This document shows, piece by piece, positions 12,619 to 22,140 of a stretch of 64,000 nt of DNA (position 1 is its first letter; each line of letters starts with the position of its first letter). The notes beneath the pieces were generated by a model, which made no database searches, was not told where the DNA came from, and saw nothing but the letters and a program-made list of their open reading frames with translations. This DNA comes from Channallabes apus (lineage: Eukaryota; Chordata; Actinopteri; Siluriformes; Clariidae): NCBI GenBank assembly GCA_030522415.1, contig CM060120.1, forward strand, positions 35,083,383 through 35,147,382. Reading direction: 5' to 3'. The translations under genes and the position numbers were made by a program.

Positions 12619-12915
12619 CTATACAGGAGTGCAGTCAGTAACAAGGGCTGGGTCACTGTTGCTATGACAACCAACTAGATCAGTGTAATGTGATTATGTA
12701 TTATGGGATGGCGTATGTATCTGTCTTTGGGGAAGCAGTGTGTGTGTGTGTGAGTGAGAGAGAGAAAGAGAGAGAGAGAGAGATAACAAGGGAGTAAAAA
12801 ACATGGTAACGGTAATAAATGATGGGAAACTTTAACACACACACAGACACACACACGCGCACACACACACACGCACACAGACACACACACACACAGACAC
12901 ACACACACACTGGAG
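12285..12915. repeat. CA/GT microsatellite cluster
   Basis: About 600 bp of interrupted (CA)n and (GT)n, plus a (GA)n near 12762, appear on both strands with short CTCTA/CTCTG interruptions. Cys-Val and His-Thr open frames here are artefacts. Confidence 0.9.
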
Positions 12916-12959
12916 TCCCAGACAGAGTTTATTTATTATTAATTATGCTTTAATGTGAT

Positions 12960-13340
12960 CCATACATCCTCCTCTTCATCATCCTCTTCCTCTTATTTCT
13001 CTTCTTCCTTCTCTCCCTCTTGAGCTCTTACTTGTCCTCCTCCACCTCTTCATCCTCCTTATCGCTCCTCTTCATCCTCCTCCTCTTCATCCTCCTCCTC
13101 TTCATCCTCTCCTCGTCCAGATCTTTTGTAATCCTTTTCATATGTAACTCCATCATCATCTCGTTCCTTCCTTGTGCTCCTCTTCTCAAGACTCCATCTT
13201 CCTAATAGTCCTTCTTTTTCTGTGTTTGTCCTCTGTCCCTCAATGCTCCTCCTACTTCCTGTCCCTCTCAGTTCTCTCATTCTTTTGTCCTCCTTATTCT
13301 TCTTTCTCCTTCGTTTTCTCTTCCCCTGTTTCCCCTCCTC
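12960..13340. repeat. Pyrimidine-rich tract 1
   Basis: The plus strand is about 80 percent C/T, with repeated CTCCTC and TCATCCTCC blocks. It is followed by a 64-bp (CA)n at 13404-13467 and (GT)n at 13528-13570 and 13663-13694. I see no gene. Confidence 0.8.
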
Positions 13341-13405
13341 TACAACACTGCATGTCGACATCTACATGCTTTTTTACTCAAAAGTTTTAAGTTTGACCTT
13401 CACTA

Positions 13406-13468
<63 letters not shown>

Positions 13469-13528
13469 GCAGAAGAGTGAGTCAGTGTGTAGGAAGTGAG
13501 AAATCAGTAAATATGAATTCTACCATGG

Positions 13529-13572
<44 letters not shown>

Positions 13573-13660
13573 TTGCTGCTGTTCCCTCGTCTGTCTCTGG
13601 CCTTGTGTGTGTTTTGTGCTTTGATGTTGCTTCACGCTCTCCTCCATGTCCTGTGGTGTG

Positions 13661-13696
<36 letters not shown>

Positions 13697-13876
13697 GTGT
13701 TAGATCAGGAAGCTGAAACACGCGATGCTGATCCGCTGCTCCTCGTTAGCAGGCTGGTGGAAAGACTCGTTATTACATGAACACACTCACACGTGAAGGC
13801 AGGTGAAGAGGAACACGTGTGTGTGATCGTTTCGCTCTTCTTGTTTTCACTGTGAATTGACTTTAGGAATGTTTAA

Positions 13877-13909
<33 letters not shown>

Positions 13910-14269
13910 GAAGCGTCTCTGGGTCAGTGTACTTCCAGTCCTGTAATGTTCAGAAGCCGCTAATCAGATTAGCTTTAGTGTTAAATGAGAGTAATGTTGG
14001 TGTTAGGACACACACCTGGCCAGATGTTCTACACACCACGCCTGCTTATCACTGGTGCTACTTTACCTACATGCACTGTTCAGGCTTTGATAAACGAGTG
14101 AGAGAGGGGGGGGGGAGGGAGGGAGGGAGAGAGACGGAGCGGCGATGATGAACCTGTGATCATGTGACCTGTACTTTATCTGCTTTGCTCATAATAATAG
14201 AACATGTTACTAATAAACACCACGGCAAGAAGCCCAAGTGTCTCGATGCGTTTTGTTTAAGAGATGGGA

Positions 14270-14270
14270 A

Positions 14271-14305
<35 letters not shown>

Positions 14306-15010
14306 CTTCCTTTCTTTTCTCTCCCTCTCTTCTCTATTCCCTCTCTTTTTTCTTTATTATCCCTCTTCCTCTCCCTTTCTTTTTTTTCTCCTCTCCCTCT
14401 TTTCACTTTCTCTCCCTTGCTTCTCTCCTCCCTCTCATCCCTTTTTTCTCTCTTTTTCCTTATATCCACTTCCTGCTCTTCCTCACTCATCCTCTTCACC
14501 ACACTCTTCCCATCAGCCCCCTTTGCTTTTGTTTTCCTTTTCACTTTCCTTCATCCCCTGCACCCTCCACTTCCTGTTTGTCCCTTGTCATGATCTTCCC
14601 ATCCTCCTGCATCTCCCATATTCCCATTTATCTTCTTTTCTTATTCACCTCAGTCTGTCTGTCCATCCTCTTCTCTTTTCCTGTCCCCGTCCCCCTGTCC
14701 TTCCATTCACACCTCTTCTCATGTGCTTCCATATGACTTTAGTTCCTCCTTGACCTTTTCCTGTTTGCTCCTCTCTTCTTATTTGTTCTTCACTCGTTTC
14801 TCCTTAACCCCGCCTCCACACTATTCCGTTCCTATTTCCTTTTCCCTACTTCCTGTTTGTCCCTATTTCCTTCTCCCTTCCTAATCACCAGTCTTTGCAC
14901 TCCTCGTCTTCTTTTCGTTTTCTTTGTTTTTTTCCCCCCATTTGTTTGGTTTTCCAGTTTAACCTCCTCTACCATCTACGCCCCTGTTTGTCCACCTCAT
15001 CCCCTCTCGT
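14270..15010. repeat. Pyrimidine-rich tract 2
   Basis: About 740 bp of strongly C/T-biased plus strand starts with (TC)n at 14275-14302 and grades into mixed TTCCT/CTCCC sequence. Overlapping open frames in all three plus-strand frames reflect the missing purines, not coding. Confidence 0.85.
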
Positions 15011-15240
15011 CCCCGGGAGTGTGGAGGGTTTGGGACTAAACGGTAGGTGAACTACTCTGTGTGTGTGTTATCTGTGTATGTGTCTGTGTGTGTGGTGTGT
15101 GTTGTGTGTTTTCTCCACCTGGAAGAGAGCTCCAGTAGAGCAGGGTTAGCTGATGATGAAATATCACCTCCATATCTGTGCCGAGTGACCTCTGATAAAC
15201 CCCATACAGTACATCGTCAGAGTCCCTGTCTGATATATCA

Positions 15241-15780
15241 CATACACTCCTCCAGTGTGAGATACTCTCCTCCAGTGTGAGATACTCTCCTCCAGTGTGA
15301 GATACTCTCCTCCAGTGTGAGATACACTCCTCCAGTGTGAGATACTCTCCTCCAGTGTGAGATACTCTCCTCCAGTGTGAGATACACTCCTCCAGTGTGA
15401 GATACTCTCCTCCAGTGTGAGATACTCTCCTCCAGTGTGAGATACACTCCTCCAGTGTGAGATACACTCCTCCAGTGTGAGATACTCTCCTCCAGTGTGA
15501 GATACACTCCTCCAGTGTGAGATACACTCCTCCAGTGTGAGATACTCTCCTCCAGTGTGAGATACACCCCTCCAGTGTGAGATACACCCCTCCAGTGTGA
15601 GATACTCTCCTCCAGTGTGAGATACTCTCCTCCAGTGTGAGATACACTCCTCCAGTGTGAGATACACTCCTCCAGTGTGAGATACTCTCCTCCAGTGTGA
15701 GATACACTCCTCCAGTGTGAGATACACTCCTCCAGTGTGAGATACTCTCCTCCAGTGTGAGATACTCTCCTCCAGTGTGA
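15241..15780. repeat. 20-bp minisatellite
   Basis: Twenty-seven copies of a 20-bp unit, CTCCTCCAGTGTGAGATACT, with ACTCC/ACCCC variants at the junctions. The phase is regular throughout. The long minus-strand frames here (repeated Glu-Ser-Ile-Ser-His-Trp) are artefacts. Confidence 0.96.
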
Positions 15781-16268
15781 TCGTTCAGGATGTTTCAGCA
15801 GTCATTAGAAATAAATCAAAGGTGCGAGTGGCAGATTCAGATTCACTTCTCTTTTCAGTAAAAAAGCGGCAGATTCGGTCTCACTACAGTCAGGTGACCA
15901 TGATGATGATGATGTCATGACGGAGGATTGTCTTACAGTGATCTGATGTGAGTCATGTGACAAACGCTGATATTGCTGTAGCTAATCCGTGGATTTTTTT
16001 TCTTTTCCCGTCTCATTTTTTCCTTTTCTTTAAGGCTCGTGCTAAAACAGCAGCACTACGTTCAGCTCTGTCAGCCAATCCGAGATATCGGGTGGGTGCA
16101 GACGCTAAAGCAACACCTGTGGCGCTGCGCTCTACCTGACCCAAGGTAAACACACACCTGAGAGCAGGCACACGGCATGTACACATCACTCTCTTCCATA
16201 TGGAGAGCCTTCGCTCTGGGGTTCATGGTTTTATCCTGAAGTTCAGTGTCATGTATTTAAAATATATA

Positions 16269-17644
16269 CAGGTCCTTCTCAAAAAATTAGCATATTGTGT
16301 TAAAGTTCATTATTTTCTGTAATGTACTGATAAACATTAGACTTTCATATATTTTAGATTCATTACACACAACTGAAGTAGTTGAAGCCTTTTATTGTTT
16401 TAATATTGATGATTGTGGCATACAGCTCATGAAAACCCAAAATCCCAAAAAAATTAGCATATTTCATCCGACCAATAAAAGAAAAGTGTTTTTAATACAA
16501 AAAAAGTCAACCTTCAAATAATTATGTTCAGTTCTGCACTCAATACTTGGTCGGGAATCCTTTTGCAGGTTCTTGTGTCTTGTGTCTCTCAACTTTCTCT
16601 TCACAATATCCCACAGATTCTCTATGGGGTTCAGGTCAGGAGAGTTGGCAGGCCAATTGAGCACAGTAATACCATGGTCAGTAAACCATTTACCAGTGGT
16701 GTTGGCACTGTGAGCAGGTGCCAGGTCGTGCTGAAAAATGAAATCTTCATCTCCATAAAGCTTTTCAGCAGATGGAAGCATGAAGTGCTCCAAAATCTCC
16801 TGATAGCTAGCTGCATTGACCCTGCCCTTGATAAAACACAGTGGACCAACACCAGCAGCTGACATGGCACCCCAGACCATCACTGACTGTGGGTACTTGA
16901 CACTGGACTTCAGGCATTTTGGCATTTCCCTCTCCCCAGTCTTCCTCCAGACTCTGGCACCTTGATTTCCGAATGACATGCAAAATTTACAACCTGTAGC
17001 CCATTTCCTGCACACGCCTGTACACGGTGGCTCTGGATGTTTCTACTCCAGACTCAGTCCACTGCTTCCGCAGGTCCCCCAAGGTCTGGAATCGGTCCTT
17101 CTCCACAATCTTCCTCAGGGCCCGGTCACCTCTTCTCGTTGTGCAGCGTTTTCTGCCACACTTTTTCCTTCCCACAGACTTCCCACTGAGGTGCCTTGAT
17201 ACAGCACTCTGGGAACAGCCTATTCGTTCAGAAATGTCTTTCTGTGTCTTACCCTCTTGCTTGAGGGTGTCAATGATGGCCTTCTGGACAGCAGTCAGGT
17301 CGGCAGTCTTACCCATGATTGCGGTTTTGAGTAATGAACCAGGCTGGGAGTTTTTAAAAGCCTCAGGAATCTTTTGCAGGTGTTTAGAGTTAATTAGTTG
17401 ATTCAGATGATTAGGTTAATAGCTCGTTTAGAGAACCTTTTCATCATATGCTAATTTTTTGAGATAGGGATTTTGGGTTTTCATGAGCTGTATGCCACAA
17501 TCATCAATATTAAAACAATAAAAGGCTTGAACTACTTCAGTTGTGTGTAATGAATCTAAAATATATGAAAGTCTAATGTTTATCAGTACATTACAGAAAA
17601 TTATGAACTTTATCACAATATGCTAATTTTTTGAGAAGGACCTG
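16269..17644 (-). mobile_element. Tc1/mariner element with broken transposase
   Basis: A 1376-bp element is flanked by TA target duplications (16267-16268 and 17645-17646). Its ends are inverted (CAGGTCCTTCTCAAAAAATT at the left, the reverse complement at the right). The terminal repeats extend about 200 bp and contain a second internal direct-repeat copy of AAAAATTAGCATATT. The transposase is minus-strand and disrupted. This is a well-known fish Tc1 family with a long terminal inverted repeat. Confidence 0.92.
16464..17316 (-). pseudogene. Tc1-like transposase, internally deleted
   Basis: The N-terminal half (ATG at 17316, MGKTADLTAVQ) holds the paired-like helix-turn-helix DNA-binding region to MGYRL near 16987. 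The C-terminal half is open in a different frame (17015 to 16464) and has FQHDLAPAHSA and NSPDLNPIENLWD, which carry later residues of the DDE catalytic triad. The segment between them, which in the family holds the first catalytic Asp, is missing at about 16985. A second deletion is inferred near 16565, within the C-terminal coding region. It cannot encode active transposase. Confidence 0.85.
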
Positions 17645-17669
17645 TATATATTCAATTAGAGATCCACGG

Positions 17670-17679
<10 letters not shown>

Positions 17680-17709
<30 letters not shown>

Positions 17710-18302
17710 AGAAGTCCATTATATATCACCATCGTCATCACCAGGGGCCACCTGATACCATATTATCATGATACCTCGGTGCAATTCGATCTGTATCGCG
17801 ATTCTATACACATCATGATTTTATAAATATCCTGATTCGATATGGTGTGAATAGTTTAGAGCACTAGTGGAGTCAGTGACCTGACACACAAAAGACTCAC
17901 GATACACCACTGAATCGATTTTTTGCTCCACCGTATCCAACTATCAGACACTCAGCCTGATGGATGTCAGTGTGTCTGTGTATCTGAAACTGCACTGATT
18001 AATTGTCTGTTCTATCAGTTTCTACAACAGTGACGGTTGTATAACGGCCTCATCACACTCCGGGTCGCGCTGTTATACACAGCAGTGCTGATGTTCAGTA
18101 CAACAGTGCTCACTAAAGGTGTGATGTGTTTCAGTACACACGCTGATTCTGCTGTAGCTAAGCCATGGATGTTTTTATCTTACGCTCAGCGGCGTTAACG
18201 TTCACTAACGCTGTCACTTAATCTGACTCTAAATGTCTTCTGATTCTGGTTTCCTCAAGATTTGTGCTTTAGAGTCTTTAAACGAGATGGCCTATTCAGC
18301 TG

Positions 18303-18368
<66 letters not shown>

Positions 18369-18661
18369 TATTTACAGTGAAGTTTTCTTAATTGTATTTG
18401 TGTGTGTTTGTTGTAGTCTCTACTGAAGTCTTGAACAACCTGAGAAACCCAGAGTTAAACTCAACTCCTCTAAGTGATTTGATCTGGTTAGATTGTGTTA
18501 GATTAGATTAGATTAGATTTAAAGAGCCCTGTGAGATCCTGATGGTTTAAACGGGAATGTACTTTAATCTGATTAGTCTGAATGTGATAGACGAACTTAA
18601 CGGCAGCAACAAGGTGTGGGATGTTGAAGGCTTCATTTCTGTTCTCACTGGATGAAATGTC

Positions 18662-18699
<38 letters not shown>

Positions 18700-18803
18700 C
18701 TGTTTTTCTGTCTCTTCCTTCCTGCCTCTCTTTATCTCTGTCTCTCTCTTTGCCTGTCTCTCATTCTGTCTCTCTATATTTATCTCTCACCCTCCATTAT
18801 CTC

Positions 18804-18837
<34 letters not shown>

Positions 18838-18995
18838 GCTCATCCTTCCTCTTCCTCTCTCTGTCTCTGTGTTTCTTCCTGCCTTTCTCTCCCTCCCTCC
18901 CTGTCTGTTCCTATCCTTCACTTTGGATTACTTTGTCCATTCTTCTCTCTCCCCCCCCCCTCCCCCCTTTGTGTCTCTCCATCCTGACCCTAGTG
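17680..18995. other. Repeat-rich stretch right of the Tc1 element
   Basis: The stretch contains (GT)n at 17674-17708 and 18304-18364 and (TC)n/(TCTG)n blocks at 18665-18900. A block at 18137-18180 resembles 15958-16000 (GCTGTAGCTAA.CC.TGGAT) and so is a dispersed repeat. No gene is called before the candidate exon at 18999. Confidence 0.5.
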
Positions 18996-18998
18996 AAT

Positions 18999-19243
18999 CA
19001 GAGTCTGCAGTTGGACGAGTCAGTGATTTTTATTCCTCTGGAACGTCTGGAGGCGAGCAGGAGCCACAGGAACCACGCAGCAGGGCTGTAGTCCGCTTCG
19101 CCCCGGACGTTAAATACTGAGAGCAACACAGACAGACAGACAGACAGACAGACACATGCAATTTTATGGCAATACATCAAATATACTTATTTTTGAAAGC
19201 AGTCTGATTTCTGCTGATGATCAGTATTAACATTATGAATAAA
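18999..19243 (+). other. Candidate alternative terminal exon of map6 with poly(A) signal
   Basis: A polypyrimidine stretch and CCCTAG acceptor precede an open frame that ends in RAVVRFAPDVKY and TGA at 19118-19120. AATAAA follows at 19238-19243. Entering with two bases from the possible GA|GTAAAC donor at the end of map6 exon 3 keeps this frame open to the TGA. I do not recognise the peptide. It could instead be the end of another transcript or chance. Confidence 0.3.
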
Positions 19244-19249
19244 ACCACA

Positions 19250-20350
19250 CACACACACACACACCTTCTGCTTCACTTTTACCCCCCTGCCCTTTACACT
19301 CAGCTGATGGTGGTCTCTGTAACAGGAATCTTTAAGCTGAGCACTGAAGCACATGTTGGAATATTACAGTACTGTATGTATATAGAGATCCTGTATGTAG
19401 TATATTATTATAATTACATTATACACACTTTAGAGCTTCCTGATAATAAAGTTACCACGATTCCTTTCTGCACAGACTGTTTGCACAGTTTAAAATGGTG
19501 CTAAGAGTTTGTTTTTGGTCTCGCTGCCCGTCACAGAGAGAGAGAGAGAGAGAGAGAGAGACGCCATCAACACCATGAAGTGCTTCCTTAAATGTACATC
19601 ATCACTGTATTAAAAACTACAACGTCATCATGTGAATAAATGAGCAAAGATGTCTCTGAGTCCAGGAAGTATGTTTCTGGTACCTAAAGTATCTACAGCC
19701 GTTTCCATGGTTACCAACGGTGTGTGGGGTGTTGAGGAGGGGGCGTAGCTCTGCCAACACAGACGAGATTTAAACCTTAAACTTGTACTTCTCCTCAGTA
19801 TTAAACTCCTTTCTCATGAAGGCTAACATGCTAATGTGTACAACCTTATTATTATTCAGCGAAGGAAATCCGAGCTTGTCTTATACAGTACATCATAACC
19901 CTGAATCCTGTTACTGTAGCTAGCTAGCACTTGAGCTAATTTTAAGCTAGAATTTTAGCTAACAAAGTTGAGCTTGGCATTTAGCCACAGCACAGTAGGC
20001 TTATGCTAGCTCAGTGCTAGGAAGAACAGTTAGCAAACCTGAGACTAGCGTACCCATAGCAAAAATGTGTTGCTCAGAATGAGCTTTTTCTTGACACACG
20101 AGACTGAATTGAGCTGTCTCATTACAAGCTCGACTTTGTCTTTTCTATTTCTCTGACTTAGGAGAAACAAAGAGACATAACTGAGACATAACCCGACACA
20201 TACAGTACTAATACAAGAAACATTTGAAAAATCTGAGATGTACATGAGAATCAGAACTGCATTTGAAGAAGCAAGTGAGCCATATATGAGACCATAATGA
20301 GATTAAAGTCAGATATAAATGAGATGCATGAAACACAAATGAGAAATATT
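19250..20350. other. Intergenic, no gene seen
   Basis: AT-rich sequence with a (GA)n run near 19538-19561 and many GCTAGCTAG-type words around 19915-20050. I find no supported coding or RNA feature. Confidence 0.5.
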
Positions 20351-20355
20351 ATAGT

Positions 20356-20887
20356 TTTATTGAACATATCAAAAACCCTCAGTTAACAGCATACAGTGTA
20401 ATAAACAATATAACAGACACCAACACAATATGCAAAATGTCACCCAACCTGACGAAGATATGACGTGTCACACTGCTGAACTCAAAGTGTGGTTTATACA
20501 GGAGTTACACGAAGTCCACAACATGGTGACGATCCTCCAGTGAAAAGAATCAGTCAAAAAGGAGATGAAGTTTTTTAAGGTAAATTGGTTGCTTGCTGTA
20601 TGTAAGAGTTACAGGAACGACCCAATGCCAGGAAAAGTTCTCTCTCATCAGCTACATCGGTCTTCTCTTGTGGTGGACGTCCAACAAGTTTGTCCAAAGT
20701 CTGAAACTCCTGGAGATGTTTAGTATCTAATGGAACAAAATATATAAATTAAAACATTAGAGATTTACCTAAACACCATCAGCTACTCCATTCCAACTGT
20801 CTGAAGGTTGAGAGATGGGCTTGAGCTCATGGGCTGGTGTTTACCTGACTGATGGTGTGGTGCTGATGGAGACTCCGGAACATTCTC
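20356..20887 (-). other. Possible small minus-strand gene end: two exons and poly(A) signal
   Basis: Read on the minus strand, a 43-nt segment (20845-20887) has TGCAG before it and GTAAAC after it. It joins in phase to a segment starting at 20726 after CCATTAG. The joined frame stays open for about 65 codons and includes LQEFQTLDKLVGRPPQEK and DERELFLALGRSC, ending in TAA at 20575-20577. AATAAA follows at 20361-20356. An upstream basic, Lys-rich frame ending at a GTGAAG donor near 21345 is phase-compatible. DERELFLALG faintly recalls BESS/MADF-type tails of transposon accessory proteins (weak inference). Not recognised. Confidence 0.35.
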
Positions 20888-20889
20888 CT

Positions 20890-21755
20890 GCATTATTGGT
20901 CTTTATTTATAGAATATAATTAACCGATGTCTCTAAAGTTACATGTTCTGGTAACTACAGTTAAACACTGAACACTCGATAATAAACTGATCATGCAGTA
21001 ACATTAACTTACTATTTAAAAAAAAGTCTAAAAATAATACTGTAGTCAGCTGACTGATTTTTACCATAAAAAAAATAAAAACAATTTTCAACCTCACTAG
21101 TGTTAGTTACCTTGACATGCTAATCCACATGCTAATCCACATGCTAATCCACCCACACGTAGCCTCTGAATTCCTTTTGCAATTTAAGAACAAACGTAAA
21201 CTGTAAATTTCAGCTAAATATACGACAGTTTTTATTATTATTTATTATTTATTAACACAGACTCTGTGGTTTTAACTTACATTTTGACTCCTTCTCAATA
21301 ATAATTCATTTTAAATTTGGCGTGAAAAAGTAAAGCCCCCTTCACCCTCCGTCTTGTCTTCTTCTTCCTCTTCTTCTTCATTTGTATCTGCGGCGGGTAA
21401 AGTAAAGGTCTGGATGAAGGATGGATGAAGTGTTTTTTGCTGATTGACTCCGAGGCCTGACGATGCGCTGCACGTTCCTCTAACACACTGGACACTTAAA
21501 CATTCGCAGGCTTGGAGCACGTGTGGGAGAAATTGTGGATAAATTATGTCTTTATTAGAATCTATATGTTCTGCTTCATCTGCTGGCCATGAAGAAAATG
21601 TTGAACATTTAGTCATAATTGTAGAATCAAAAATAGGTTTGTTCTTAAATGGTACAGAAATCACTGAACACAAACATTATCTCATTGCTTCACTTCTAAA
21701 TAAAAAAAATATTCTGTATATCATATTTTAGTCCTTTATTGGTAATGACTTTATT
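20890..21755. other. Intergenic, weak minus-strand open frames
   Basis: Contains three tandem copies of CATGCTAATCCA near 21117-21150. Around 21311-21540 two overlapping minus-strand frames are open, one acidic with a Glu run and one basic with a Lys run. The second could be an upstream exon of the unit at 20356-20887. Otherwise AT-rich. Confidence 0.35.
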
Positions 21756-21760
21756 GGTTA

Positions 21761-22140
21761 GTCAGATGGACTAACCTGAGGTGACCAGAAGACGTAGCTT
21801 TAGCGGTTAGCCCAATGTAGCGTGGAGGATAAACCCAAACGCGGAAAGAAGCGAGTAGGCAGGATAGCCACGCGATTTAGTTTAAGGACTCTCACAAAAA
21901 CGGAGCAAGGGAAAAACACAAATTTAACCCGCGTCCTAAAAATACACACACAATAGCAAAGACAACGGAACCAACATGTGAGTACTCACGGTTTGCTGAA
22001 ACGATACCTGGAGCTGACATGGGCCGAACTCAATGACTGAGCGGTAAGCTATCGTTTGTTTACCTCCTTTATACTTCCTGGTTTTGCGCCCGTCTTACTT
22101 CCGGGTCCTAGTGCCGGGCGCAGATTGGGTGTGTATGACA
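21761..22140 (-). repeat. 3' LTR of the sushi-type element
   Basis: This is the downstream LTR in element orientation. It begins TGTCATACACACCC at 22140 and ends CTGAC at 21761. The TATA box reads TATAAA at 22073-22068. A purine run, AGGGGGG, just inside the LTR boundary (about 22144-22150) is the likely polypurine tract. Confidence 0.93.

Noticed and set aside
14164..14753. Overlapping Leu/Ser/Phe-rich plus-strand frames
   Set aside because: They are open only because the tract lacks purines on this strand; the content is that of a pyrimidine repeat.
15036..15727. Long repeated Glu-Ser-Ile-Ser-His-Trp frames on the minus strand
   Set aside because: They come from the 20-bp minisatellite at 15241-15780.
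15241..15780. Regular repeats considered as a CRISPR array
   Set aside because: Units are contiguous with no unique spacers, and the genome is eukaryotic.
16035..16145. Splice-flanked 111-bp block considered as an internal map6 exon
   Set aside because: Phase would fit, but the preceding sequence recurs near 18137-18180 as a dispersed repeat and the peptide resembles nothing known.
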